The translations under genes and the position numbers were made by a program. This document shows, one piece after another, positions 53,095 through 61,337 of a DNA stretch of 64,000 nt; positions within the stretch are counted from its first letter, which is position 1; the number at the start of each line of letters is the position of its first letter. Below the pieces are notes generated by a model, which worked only from the letters and a program-made list of their open reading frames with translations, ran no database searches and had not been told where the DNA came from. The DNA comes from CAZGCA01 sp964524145 (GTDB lineage: Bacteria; Hydrogenedentota; CAZGCA01): contig CAZGCA010000014.1 in the NCBI GenBank assembly GCA_964524145.1, positions 20,840 through 84,839 of the forward strand, written 5' to 3'.

Positions 53095-55374
53095 TTATGA
53101 CACAGCCGATCGTGCGAAGTCCAGTTCCTGCACCTTCGGCAAGCGGCTATCATCGCGCGGTCTTATCTTTTCTTCGAGCTGTGCGCGGTCGTAGCCGAAG
53201 AAGAGGAGTACCTCCTCGGCGGCGTCGAGCAGGAGTCGCAGGTACTCGTCACTATCGTACCCGTCCTCGGGACCCAAAAGTTGTGCCGGCCTAACACGAT
53301 CCTCCTTGACCGTCGCATGTGCGTCACAGAGCAGGTAGCCGAGCTTCTCGCCGGGAGCCAGCCGTATGCCGGCCCGAAGAAGCTGATCCATAGCCAGCGC
53401 TGTCCGGTTGGCGTTTTTGTACGTGCCCGCTTCCCGCAACGGCCGTCGCGTGATGATAAGATCCGTCTTGTCAACGTTCCCTTCGAGCAACTGCTCGGCG
53501 GATTCGCATACTATCTGCTCGATAGCCCCCAGTTCGTCGGCGAGCCGGTCCCCCAATTCCGCTCCGGCCAGCCGCGCCAGCATACGCCCTTGCATTTCCC
53601 GTATGAAAGGGGGCGTGTCTCTCTTGCGACAAGCGAGACCGCGAACCTTTATCGTGCCGTCGTCGAAGATACCGAACAACCTGTTGGGCACCGGCCGTGT
53701 CCGGGACGTTTTCGATGGTAGAAAAACGATGAACCTATATACCCCCTCCAGCCTGATCTCGACCCCGGCGTCCCGGGAAATAATCTGCTGCAACGGCTCC
53801 AGTTCCTGCCTGCTGATTCCCGGTTTTTGAATCCACAGCGAGTCGGTCATGCCGTGAAGAACCCGGAACCCACGGCGCTCACAAAGCTCTTTTGCCTTGA
53901 GCAGCATCTCCCGGCCGAAAGCAGTCACGGCCTCGTGAGCCTCGATCCTGCCGAACCGGGCGTTCTTGTAGCCCAGGTACCCAAAACATGTTACCAGTAC
54001 CCATTTCAACGACGTTTGCAGCTTGTCGTACAGTGCGGACTCTGCCGGGTCATCGCTCGACGCAGCCAGCGACTTGAACCGTTCACGACGTGCCAGGATC
54101 GGCTCGAGCACCTGGGGCACCATCCCGCGCCGGCGACGGCACACGTTGTACCCGATCTCGGGCACACGCGGTTCGGGACAACACGAACACAACACGGTCT
54201 CCGGCGAGATGTTGTGCCGCACCATGATCGACGGGTACATCGACGCGAAATCAAGTTCCGCAACGTCCCGGTGAAGACCGATCGGCGGGCGGAATGTGAG
54301 CCCTCCCTTATCGGTCTTGAGCAGGTGCCAGGCGCTTTTGAACTGTTCCGGCTCGCCCTTTCGCCAGGGGACCAGGATATCGTGTTCCACGGCGTAAGCA
54401 ACCTGCATCGAGGAGATGGCCGTTCCCGGCGACGTCCGAGCCGCATACTGCACCGGCATCTTTCCCAATCGGCTGAACTCCAACACGCCGTCCAGTCCGG
54501 CCTCCTTGTAGATGAACGAGTTGTGGCGGTCGATATGCAACCGGCCGTAGAGTGGATAAGACGGCCCCTTGTAGAGGATTCTCCCGTAGCTGAAAAAGCT
54601 TTTCCCCCGCGTGGTGATCTTTCGGAGCACCGGCGCCGGGTCTCGATCGAGCACAAGCGGCACGCCCAACTTGCGGGACAACCTCAACAGGCTCGGCACG
54701 ATGCAGGAATCGCCGTGTGCAGTAACTATAAGGTCCGGGTCGTAACACGAGATGAGGCGGTTCAGGTGTTCGAGCATCTCGGTGCCGGAAGCCGCGTCAT
54801 ACTCTATCTCAGTTTCGTCGGCACGTACGCGCAACCCGTTGTTTCGTCCGAGAGGAAGGTGGGGATCGCCCGTGATGCTCATCTCCATCCGTCGCAGAGG
54901 CGGGATCTCCGGTTTGTCGTCCCACGGAGAAGCCGTCGAGCGGATAGACACAACTCGATCGCCACGGCACTCCGCCCGGCATCGCACCATCGGCACCAGC
55001 CCGCGCACGTACAGATAATACTGTGGGAGCGGGATATCGCAGTTGTAAAAGGTGAACCGCCCCTCCAACGTCGTGAGCCGGTCGAGCAGCCGCCATATCC
55101 GGCCGTAATCGGACACGCGCAGCTCCATCACTTCCAGCGGCTTGTCGCTCCAGAACTCTTTCTTCTCGGTCCATACAGCGCTGTCGCAGAATCGGTTTTC
55201 GACGAACCGTTCGGCCATCGCCTCCAGGTCGCGCCGTCTGCCCTGCGCGTAGATCGACGGCCGGAACGGGTCCTCGAACCGGAGCACCTCTCCTGCCGCA
55301 GTGGCTATCCAGACGACCATGGTCCGGCGAGCGGGATAGACATCGAGCAGCCAGCCGTCAATCGTCCGGTTCAC
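53095..55374 (-). CDS. Family B DNA polymerase with degenerate exonuclease motifs
   Basis: 759-residue B-family polymerase. Motif A is intact (LDFASMYPSI, Asp375), motif B is present (KWVLVTCFGYLGYKNA, from Lys457), and motif C reads GMTDS (508-512) instead of GDTDS: the second, metal-binding Asp511 stays, the first is Met. The region where the 3'-5' exonuclease should be (about 155-300) lacks the DIE motif (MEMSI at 163-167) and the NxxxFD motif (AHGDSCIVP), so proofreading is probably lost. That fits an error-tolerant repair polymerase. It is the last gene of a LexA-headed operon, with a GTG start overlapping the preceding frame by 17 bases. Confidence 0.9.
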   Translation of the reverse strand: MNRTIDGWLLDVYPARRTMVVWIATAAGEVLRFEDPFRPSIYAQGRRRDLEAMAERFVENRFCDSAVWTEKKEFWSDKPLEVMELRVSDYGRIWRLLDRLTTLEGRFTFYNCDIPLPQYYLYVRGLVPMVRCRAECRGDRVVSIRSTASPWDDKPEIPPLRRMEMSITGDPHLPLGRNNGLRVRADETEIEYDAASGTEMLEHLNRLISCYDPDLIVTAHGDSCIVPSLLRLSRKLGVPLVLDRDPAPVLRKITTRGKSFFSYGRILYKGPSYPLYGRLHIDRHNSFIYKEAGLDGVLEFSRLGKMPVQYAARTSPGTAISSMQVAYAVEHDILVPWRKGEPEQFKSAWHLLKTDKGGLTFRPPIGLHRDVAELDFASMYPSIMVRHNISPETVLCSCCPEPRVPEIGYNVCRRRRGMVPQVLEPILARRERFKSLAASSDDPAESALYDKLQTSLKWVLVTCFGYLGYKNARFGRIEAHEAVTAFGREMLLKAKELCERRGFRVLHGMTDSLWIQKPGISRQELEPLQQIISRDAGVEIRLEGVYRFIVFLPSKTSRTRPVPNRLFGIFDDGTIKVRGLACRKRDTPPFIREMQGRMLARLAGAELGDRLADELGAIEQIVCESAEQLLEGNVDKTDLIITRRPLREAGTYKNANRTALAMDQLLRAGIRLAPGEKLGYLLCDAHATVKEDRVRPAQLLGPEDGYDSDEYLRLLLDAAEEVLLFFGYDRAQLEEKIRPRDDSRLPKVQELDFARSAVS

Positions 55375-55639
55375 CGATCAGCACACTTTCTTCGAGCCGG
55401 CGGAGCCGTTCCTGCAACTCCGCCAGCTTCTTCTCGTGTTCGAGCAGGATCGACATGAAGACAGATTCCAGGGGCCATGGACGCGACGCGTACGCCGAGG
55501 CTTGAACGTGTTTGTGAGCGGACTCGAAAAGACGGTCGAACGTGCGCTGGTCCTCTTTTCGCAGCCCGCGACGGAACTGTTTCCAATCGTTGTAAATGTG
55601 ATCTATCAGCCCGGTAAACGTCGGCAGCGTTCGGCCCAT
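55358..55639 (-). CDS. Small helical protein linked to the PolB operon
   Basis: 93-residue protein. FTGLIDHIYNDWKQFRRGLR opens it (residues about 8-27), then AHKHVQASAYASRPWPLES and a C-terminal coiled-coil-like LLEHEKKLAELQERL. I know no function, but the pattern of conserved aromatic and charged residues suggests a real family. ATG 55639 starts 2 bases after the RecA-like stop; the end overlaps the polymerase start. Position between a RecA-like protein and the polymerase suggests an adaptor or processivity partner (inference). Confidence 0.7.
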   Translation of the reverse strand: MGRTLPTFTGLIDHIYNDWKQFRRGLRKEDQRTFDRLFESAHKHVQASAYASRPWPLESVFMSILLEHEKKLAELQERLRRLEESVLIGEPDD

Positions 55640-55641
55640 GC

Positions 55642-56280
55642 TCAGCGCTCCGATTCGTAACTCCGGTCGCGAATCGCGTTCCGGCAACGGTCTTTTGGTT
55701 TCTCTACCTTGATTCTTCCACCATGGAGCACCAAGCTCGTATCGCACGCACGGTGCAACCGCGTCAACAGGTATCTTCGCCGCGGGTTGGGGCACGGCAA
55801 CGGTTGAAGCAACACGAAAGGGAACCGCCGCGATAGATGCCGCAGACCTTTGACGGTCCGGTCAAACAACATCGTTGCCTCCCGCGTCGTCACGCTCTCG
55901 TCGAAGAACGTCGCGCACGGTGACAGCACCAGCACCACGCTGTCCGGCTCTCCCACGCGCGCAAGCTTCTCCGTGACGAGGTTGGCGACCTGGTAACACG
56001 TGAACCCGCGCGATACCATGATGTTCTGCAAAAGCGCCCGCTCATCGAGCCCGTGACGGCGCGCGTAGAGGGAGACTGCAAACGGGTCGAACCGGTTGCC
56101 TCCATCCACAACGAACGGTTTGAGCCCCTTGTGCGCTGCGTATGCGGCCAGCAGACAGCCGGCACGCAGAACGGTGTTCCCGCCGCGCACGAGACCTATG
56201 CGCGGCGAACGGTCCGTGGACTGCCGGAACCCCAGAATAGGTTCGAGCACGTTCTCCACAAGCACGATGGTGTCGTTCAT
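55642..56280 (-). CDS. RecA-superfamily protein without a Walker A motif (ImuA-like position)
   Basis: 212-residue protein. KPFVVDGGNRFDPFAVS followed by RHGLDERALLQNIMVSRGFT is the Walker A-distal part of a RecA/Rad51-type core, with the FTCYQVANL strand-helix that follows in Rad51-like proteins; VVLVLSPCATFFDES would be Walker B-like. The expected phosphate loop (about 30-40) reads VRGGNTVLRAG and lacks GKT/S, so ATP binding is doubtful. In mutasome operons the RecA-like ImuA/SulA-type protein sits in the same place. ATG 56280 is preceded by GAGGAAACC, 7 bases after lexA. Confidence 0.75.
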   Translation of the reverse strand: MNDTIVLVENVLEPILGFRQSTDRSPRIGLVRGGNTVLRAGCLLAAYAAHKGLKPFVVDGGNRFDPFAVSLYARRHGLDERALLQNIMVSRGFTCYQVANLVTEKLARVGEPDSVVLVLSPCATFFDESVTTREATMLFDRTVKGLRHLSRRFPFVLLQPLPCPNPRRRYLLTRLHRACDTSLVLHGGRIKVEKPKDRCRNAIRDRSYESER

Positions 56281-56287
56281 GGTTTCC

Positions 56288-56890
56288 TCACACCTCACGA
56301 AATATACGCTCGACCTTGCCGATGATCTGGAAAGAATCCCCCTTCTTCACCGTTATCTTTTCGTAAGCAGGGTTGTCGGCTTCCAGCACGATTCTGTCTC
56401 GGCGCTTGCGCAACCGTTTCACCGTCGTCTCGTCGTTGAGCAGAGCGATGACGACGTCGTTATCGTTCGCCTCGCGTTGATGCCGCACGAGGATGAGATC
56501 GCCGTCGAATATCAGCGGCCACATACTGTCTCCCGTAGCGCGCAGAAGAAAATATTCTCCACCGCCCAGCCATTCGCGGCTGATGGGCAGTCTGGACTCA
56601 ACGTTCTCCTCCGAGATCACCGGCGACCCTGCCACCACCTGGCCAATGACGGGAACCTGCCGGAAATGGGCGAAATCCCAGCCTTGCGCGGTTACCGTCA
56701 ATCCTCGCGACACGTTTCGAGTCTGCTCGATATACCCTTTTCGCACCAGGGCCGCGAGATGGTCCTGCACCGCCCGCAGGTATATACCAAAATGACGGGC
56801 TATCTCGCGCAAGCTCGGCGGATAACGGTGGGCAGCAACGTAACCGGTGATATAACCGAGTATCTCCTCCTGCCTTTTTGTGAGTCTCAC
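56288..56890 (-). CDS. lexA: LexA-type SOS repressor
   Basis: 200-residue repressor-protease. N-terminal winged helix (1-65, PPSLREIARHFGIYLRAVQDHL), an Ala87-Gly88 cleavage site in VVAGSP, and the Ser122/Lys158 dyad in ATGDSMWP and TTVKRLRK. RecA filaments would trigger self-cleavage and release the operon during DNA damage. GTG 56890 has GGAGGG upstream. A strong promoter with a palindrome over the -10 box stands in front, so autoregulation is likely. Three genes follow with gaps or overlaps of a few bases. Confidence 0.92.
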   Translation of the reverse strand: MRLTKRQEEILGYITGYVAAHRYPPSLREIARHFGIYLRAVQDHLAALVRKGYIEQTRNVSRGLTVTAQGWDFAHFRQVPVIGQVVAGSPVISEENVESRLPISREWLGGGEYFLLRATGDSMWPLIFDGDLILVRHQREANDNDVVIALLNDETTVKRLRKRRDRIVLEADNPAYEKITVKKGDSFQIIGKVERIFREV

Positions 56891-56932
56891 GTCCAGTCCC
56901 TCCTTCAGCGAACCAGTATGTACCCTGAAACA

Positions 56933-56961
56933 AGTATACTATACAAATGACTAGGTGTCAA
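56933..56961 (-). promoter_or_regulatory. Strong sigma-70 promoter of the lexA-polB operon with candidate LexA operator
   Basis: On the - strand TTGACA (56961-56956), 17 bases, TATACT (56938-56933): nearly consensus. The palindrome AGTATACT (56933-56940) covers the -10 box, and a second AGTAT at 56915-56919 lies just downstream on the + strand, forming AGTAT-N16-ATACT. A repressor bound there would block the polymerase. The motif is not the E. coli SOS box, so LexA binding is inferred from position. Confidence 0.65.
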
Positions 56962-57173
56962 GCGTTTTCTATATTCCAGAGAGTTGGAAGAACATTGTGA
57001 GCTCCCCGTTTAACGAGGCAAGATGATCCCAAACGCCTTGCCATCCCAAGAATCGAGAGAGTGGGCGGACCTAACAAAGACTATCGGGGCGTCAGCGAAA
57101 ACCCGATTTGGGATATGCGCCATCTTTGTGTAAACATGTCTATCGGAAATGACAGGGATTCCGTCTATGGTGT

Positions 57174-57431
57174 GTGCGTGAGAACCCCGTGACCAAGTCC
57201 GTTTTCTCCGGCAAGTACGAGCGTTTCCGGCAACTGCTGGTTGAAGCTCGGCGCTCTGCTGGTTTGACACAAGGCCAGGTAGCCAAGAAGCTTTCTCGCC
57301 CACAGTCTTTCGTATCGAAATATGAGCGCGGGGAACGACGTCTCGACGTAGTCGAATTCCTCGAGATCGCACAGGCCATTGGAATCGACCCCGCTCGGCT
57401 GTTGAGGAATCTCAAAGACGGGAACTCATGA
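57174..57431 (+). CDS. XRE-family HTH protein, probable controller (C) protein of the R-M system
   Basis: 85-residue DNA-binding protein with a canonical HTH: RRSAGLTQGQVAKKL, then PQSFVSKYERGERRLDVVEF. Size and position directly upstream of a restriction gene are those of C proteins, which delay endonuclease expression until methylation is complete. Its stop overlaps the endonuclease start in ATGA. GTG 57174 or GTG 57189 may be the start. No clear C box was found upstream. Confidence 0.75.
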   Translation: MRENPVTKSVFSGKYERFRQLLVEARRSAGLTQGQVAKKLSRPQSFVSKYERGERRLDVVEFLEIAQAIGIDPARLLRNLKDGNS

Positions 57432-58036
57432 AGGTCGTCAAGAATGTTACTTTGATATCATCCGGCGACTTCCCTAGCTCAGCATTCTGGCGAGATACAC
57501 GCTCTAAGATCCATGACGCGATCAGGGCAGTAGACTGGCCCCGCGGAAGCGGGGCATTCACTATCTATCCAGAATCTGGCAAGAAGCGGGCGGAGGGAAA
57601 TGGTGTCAAACCCATAAAAGATGGTTTCATGGAGACACTTGGTTCATACGGATGGGGGCTAGAGGTGCCGCTGGATATTGCTACTGTGCGAAGACTAGGC
57701 AAACTGGATGCAGTACTGGACACGCCGTATGGGAAAGCGGGTGTGGAGTGGGAAACAGGCAATATCTCGTCGAGCCACCGAGCTCTCAATAAAATGGCTT
57801 TGGGACTCAAGAAGAAAGTCCTTATAGCTGGTATTCTGGTTGTTCCCTCACGTGAGTTATATCAGTATCTCACGGACAGGGTCGGTAACTTTGCAGAGCT
57901 AGAGCCTTATCTAGAGCTTTGGCAGTCGATACCTTGTGAATCAGGGGTGCTAGAAATAGTGGTGATTGAGCACGACGCGGTTAGCACCAATGTGCCGCGC
58001 ATCCCCAAGGGCACCGACGGACGCGCACTAGGATGA
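57428..58036 (+). CDS. BglII-family type II restriction endonuclease
   Basis: 202-residue endonuclease of the BglII/BstYI-type family (PF09195). GKLDAVLDTPYGKAGVEWETGN holds the PD-(D/E)XK-like core, with the EWETGN segment conserved; NISSSHRALNKMALGL, LVVPSRELYQYLTDR and the closing IPKGTDGRAL are the rest of the family signature. It should cut a palindromic site containing GATC, such as AGATCT or RGATCY; which one cannot be read. Convergent with the methyltransferase gene, 13 bases between stops. Confidence 0.85.
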   Translation: MKVVKNVTLISSGDFPSSAFWRDTRSKIHDAIRAVDWPRGSGAFTIYPESGKKRAEGNGVKPIKDGFMETLGSYGWGLEVPLDIATVRRLGKLDAVLDTPYGKAGVEWETGNISSSHRALNKMALGLKKKVLIAGILVVPSRELYQYLTDRVGNFAELEPYLELWQSIPCESGVLEIVVIEHDAVSTNVPRIPKGTDGRALG

Positions 58037-58049
58037 CGTGGACTGAATA

Positions 58050-58955
58050 CTACCTCTCAACGTAGTCAGTATTGCCGTGCGGCTGGATATGGTCGTATTC
58101 GAGCCGTTCGATTATCTCCTGCGCAAAGTCAATCTCCATGCCGATCCAACGCCGCCTCTTGTTCTCACAAACAGCGTAAGTTGTTCCGCTTCCCCCAAAG
58201 GGATCGAGCACCAAATCACCTGGGTCTGTCGACATTTCAATAACCCTATCAAGTATTCTTGTGGATAAGGCATTCGCACGGCGGCTTTTCGACTTGAACT
58301 TCCAGTGCCGCACAGGCGGGATATCGGTCCAAACGTCTTTCAGGCTCACACCTTTGGGATTCATGGCATGCCGGTGGCCGCCATAGTCCTTAATCTCTTT
58401 TCCACAATGTCGGCATTGTTGGATTGGGGTTCTGATTCTATGGAAAGTCTTCGGCTTTCCTTTTGAGTAGTAAATCAGGCTGTAATGGCTCGGATACAGT
58501 CTTCCCGGTATCGGAAGACCTGCACTGATTTCAATCGCTATCCAGTGTCGAAAATCGACACCTAGTTCGGTTGCCAAGAAAGCGCCCAGAAGTGTGTTCC
58601 ATTTTGGCAAATTATATACGAAGACTGAACCTTGCGGCTTCAGAACACGCACACATTCAGATAGCCATTCTTTACACCAAGCGAGGTATCGATCTTCCGG
58701 TTTCCGGTCGTCAGTACGTTTGCCGTACTGCTTGCCAAGGTTAAACGGTGGGTCAGCGAAGACAGTATCAATGACCTCATCGCGGATAAGCGGCAAGATC
58801 CGCAAGCAGTCTGCCGAATAGAGCGCCCCGAGGCTGGTCGTATGGACCGGGAGGGGAGCCTTTGGGTCCTTCATCAGGAACGAGACGTCAAAGGGCTTGT
58901 CGTTATCCCATTTGAAGACGATTTGTCGTGGCCGACTGCGTTTGTTAGATTCCAA
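58050..58955 (-). CDS. DNA methyltransferase of the R-M system (beta class)
   Basis: 301-residue modification enzyme. Motif IV is ADPPFNLGKQYG and motif I VLDPFGGSGTTYA comes near the C-terminus, the beta-class order. DPPF points to N6-adenine rather than N4-cytosine, though BglII's own methylase is N4C; type is therefore uncertain. A CRHCGKEIK insert might bind zinc. The start is TTG 58955 because GGAGGG lies eight bases upstream; the frame stays open to 59210 but overlaps a relic of another gene. Protects host DNA from the adjacent endonuclease. Confidence 0.87.
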   Translation of the reverse strand: MESNKRSRPRQIVFKWDNDKPFDVSFLMKDPKAPLPVHTTSLGALYSADCLRILPLIRDEVIDTVFADPPFNLGKQYGKRTDDRKPEDRYLAWCKEWLSECVRVLKPQGSVFVYNLPKWNTLLGAFLATELGVDFRHWIAIEISAGLPIPGRLYPSHYSLIYYSKGKPKTFHRIRTPIQQCRHCGKEIKDYGGHRHAMNPKGVSLKDVWTDIPPVRHWKFKSKSRRANALSTRILDRVIEMSTDPGDLVLDPFGGSGTTYAVCENKRRRWIGMEIDFAQEIIERLEYDHIQPHGNTDYVER

Positions 58956-59069
58956 GTTTCTAACCCTCCGATATTCGGTTTGTATCACAACAATACCCCA
59001 ACCGCGTGGCATTTGCAAGCAAGCAGAATGCAATCGCCGGCCCTGAGACGCAGTGCTGTGACACCATTT

Positions 59070-59221
59070 CTCGTGTTGGTCCTTCCTGCGCAGCGTGCGC
59101 TGGCGCTGTGGACGGCCCCGCTGCACTGAACGCCAACGCCGGTACCGATTGCGGCAGTGAGTAGCACCCCCAGGTGACGACGGACAGCGTGGGCAACTGG
59201 GTCCCCGCACTGGACGATGTT
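59070..59221 (+). pseudogene. Decayed fragment of the repeat-rich secreted protein gene at 63273
   Basis: This stretch aligns along its length with 63351-63512, from CTCGTGTTGGTCC through GAACGCCAACGCC to GGACGATGTT, with scattered substitutions and small deletions. The deletion after GGCCCCG breaks the frame, and a stop is reached at once. Only the signal-peptide end and the first repeat survive. It lies immediately left of the IS relic and the island. Confidence 0.8.
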
Positions 59222-59280
59222 AGAACTTCTTCAGCTCTCGCTCAAGAAGTCTGCATCGCTCGAATTCTGGACCGAGGGAA

Positions 59281-59366
59281 GGCCGTTTAGCCTCGGAACG
59301 AAGCCGAAGGTCTCCACCACTTTCACTTTAGGCGCCCAACTGTCCCAAATGTTCTGAACACGTACA
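59281..59366 (+). mobile_element. IS remnant: 3' end and terminal sequence of an IS3/IS481-like element
   Basis: The stretch GGAACGAAGCCGAA ... CAAATGTTCTGAACACGTACA matches the reverse complement of 62579-62665, where it is the end of a recognisable transposase reading frame (both end in Gln-Met-Phe-stop). Only the terminal part survives here. Orientation is opposite to the copy at 62579, with both IS ends facing the island between them. Confidence 0.65.
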
Positions 59367-59534
59367 GATACTCTCAATTGCTCGCTCAATTCCCTTGAGC
59401 TCAGAAATCCCGCTTGAATTCTTCGGAACGATGGCATATCATGTGCTATACTATTTGCAAGGACTCTCGCATAGGTCAGCGAAGCGATGGATGCTGGGAA
59501 GGGCGCTGTGTTGACAAACGATGAGTCCGGATTG

Positions 59535-59774
59535 GTGAGCAAGATGAAGGAGTTGCGTGCCTAGCTGGGACTAACGCAGGAACCGTTTACCGCAAAACTC
59601 TGCGTCACTTTCGGCACAGTCAACCGCTGGCAGAATGGCAAGAGTGAGCCCTCCCGTTTGGCGACGCGACGGATTGAAGAATTCTCTAAGGTCATTTACA
59701 CACCTGCTTGTGTCTGGCACTTTATGAGCCGCAACGGACATTGGAAGAGGCGAACGGTGAGTTTCCAAGCTTGA
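59535..59774 (+). pseudogene. XRE-type HTH gene interrupted by an amber stop
   Basis: Reading from GTG 59535 gives a start KMKELRA, then TAG at 59562-59564, then LGLTQEPFTAKL and VTFGTVNRWQNGKSEPSRLA, a clear helix-turn-helix of the LGLTQEEFA...VNRWENG type; the frame ends at 59774. A CAG-to-TAG change at the tenth codon is the simplest explanation. It stands 33 bases before the transporter gene. Suppression or readthrough is not suggested by anything else. Confidence 0.75.
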
Positions 59775-59807
59775 GCTCACCGGGACCACGTCTGAAGGAG
59801 ATGAGAA

Positions 59808-61337
59808 ATGGACCCTTATCTTGTCGGTTTTCTGGCAGCCACAGGCGTGGCTGTAGTCATGTTCGTATACGGCGCTGCTCAAGTGCGAAAAAGCACGGAC
59901 TACCTCTCATACTTCTTGTACAAACGGGACCTTCGAAGTGGAGAGTATTCCTACTCCTTTGCGGCGGCATCAACATCGCTCGCAACGGTTCTTTACTACT
60001 TCGTATTCTTAGGGGTGCCACATGGCCTTTTCATTCTCTGGTCCCCTTTAACTTACCTTGTAGGAGCTCTCTTTTTCGCGATCGTTCTGCTTCCGCGTCT
60101 AGCTAGCCATGGATATTTGCGCGATACAACCGAACAAGAGAAAGAACCGGAGGCAGTCGGTGAAATTTTGGATGCGAGGGTGACTTTGGGGGCCTACCTT
60201 GCGGAACGCTATCAGAGTTCCGCAGTCGCCATCTCGGTAACCATTATAGCTTCTATAGGTCTACTATCAATACTTCTCATTGAGCTATTTGTCGGGGTAA
60301 CAATATTCTCAATCTACATGAAGCCAGGTTATGTAGACTTTGCTCTCGTGTTTATTGCGCTACTGGTTTTCTGTTACACAACGCTCGGCGGGTTGTATGG
60401 CGTAATAAAGACGGATACCTTCCAGCTTCTTCTCATGTTACTTGCAAGCGGCGTCTTTCTTGCGTGGCTTGTCCTGCGCGTCGGACGCGAAGGAATTCCT
60501 GGCGCGGCAGACTTCTTTCCCCATCCCCCGCCGTTGTCTGCTGGATTCTTGCTGCCTTATCCCCTCCTGGTCAATACATTGGTCGTCAATTTCTGTCTTT
60601 TGCCGTCGCTCTTGAGAACGTGGCAAATGACAGCAGCTTCGAGCAATGTCAGAGAGGCCCGCCGTGGCGTTATGATTGGCGTCGGCCTGACGGCGGCACT
60701 CACGCTCGGGTTTACTCTTATTGGTATATGGTTCTTCAAGTCAGCATTCCCTCAAAGCGGTCAAGCTGACATGTCTTTGAATGGAATACTCATCATCCTT
60801 GCCGAACAGGGCGGTCTAATCGGATCATATGTTGTGTTTCCACTTTTCCTGTCTGCGTGCCTAGCGGCACTTCTGAGCACTGCGGATAGTGCTCTTCTAC
60901 CTCTGGTACAAATCTTGGTCAGGCGCAGGAAGAAGCCAGGATCTATAGACTGGAGTCGGTTGTCCGCCGCTGCTGTGTCAGTACTTCTCTTGACCCTCAC
61001 TTTGGTACTCTACTTTGTTGTATTTCGCGTTTTGAAGTTCGACCTGATGCCTTGGTTGTTTACCATATTCAGTCTGGTCATTATCGTGGCACCTGCCATA
61101 ATCGCTTCGATAATTCTTCCTCCGCACACGCTCGCGTCCAAATGGATGAAAGGGGCCGCGTTGGTCTCGCTTTGGGGAGGAATAGTCCTGGCCTTCGTCA
61201 TTTCTTACTCAGGCAGCAAAATGAACCTTCTCGCGGTTGTACAACTCAATAGCCCTTTGGCCACCGCATTCGGTGTTATCTGTATGGTCGTCGGCTTCAT
61301 CTGCGCAAAGGTCTCTGACGCTAAGGAGCACGCCTGA
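59808..61337 (+). CDS. SSS-family sodium:solute symporter-like membrane transporter
   Basis: 509-residue inner-membrane protein with about 13 hydrophobic segments in SSS order. RKSTDYLSYFLYKRDL, TLGGLYGVIKTDTFQLLLML and LAALLSTADSALLPLVQ (the Na+-site region, like SSADTALN) support the family. The substrate is unknown. TGAAGGAGATG precedes ATG 59808. It is first in a three-gene unit: the next gene starts on the last base of its stop (TGATG). Base composition is visibly more A/T-rich than the EPS region, in keeping with a transferred island. Confidence 0.8.
   Translation: MDPYLVGFLAATGVAVVMFVYGAAQVRKSTDYLSYFLYKRDLRSGEYSYSFAAASTSLATVLYYFVFLGVPHGLFILWSPLTYLVGALFFAIVLLPRLASHGYLRDTTEQEKEPEAVGEILDARVTLGAYLAERYQSSAVAISVTIIASIGLLSILLIELFVGVTIFSIYMKPGYVDFALVFIALLVFCYTTLGGLYGVIKTDTFQLLLMLLASGVFLAWLVLRVGREGIPGAADFFPHPPPLSAGFLLPYPLLVNTLVVNFCLLPSLLRTWQMTAASSNVREARRGVMIGVGLTAALTLGFTLIGIWFFKSAFPQSGQADMSLNGILIILAEQGGLIGSYVVFPLFLSACLAALLSTADSALLPLVQILVRRRKKPGSIDWSRLSAAAVSVLLLTLTLVLYFVVFRVLKFDLMPWLFTIFSLVIIVAPAIIASIILPPHTLASKWMKGAALVSLWGGIVLAFVISYSGSKMNLLAVVQLNSPLATAFGVICMVVGFICAKVSDAKEHA

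Noticed and set aside
53827..55458. 543-codon + strand frame opposite the DNA polymerase
   Set aside because: Antisense shadow; the polymerase motifs are on the - strand.
59432..59447. Sigma-54-like TGGCAT-N5-GTGC before the HTH pseudogene
   Set aside because: The -12 box has a mismatch in a key base and TATACT overlaps it, so a sigma-70 element or chance is as likely.
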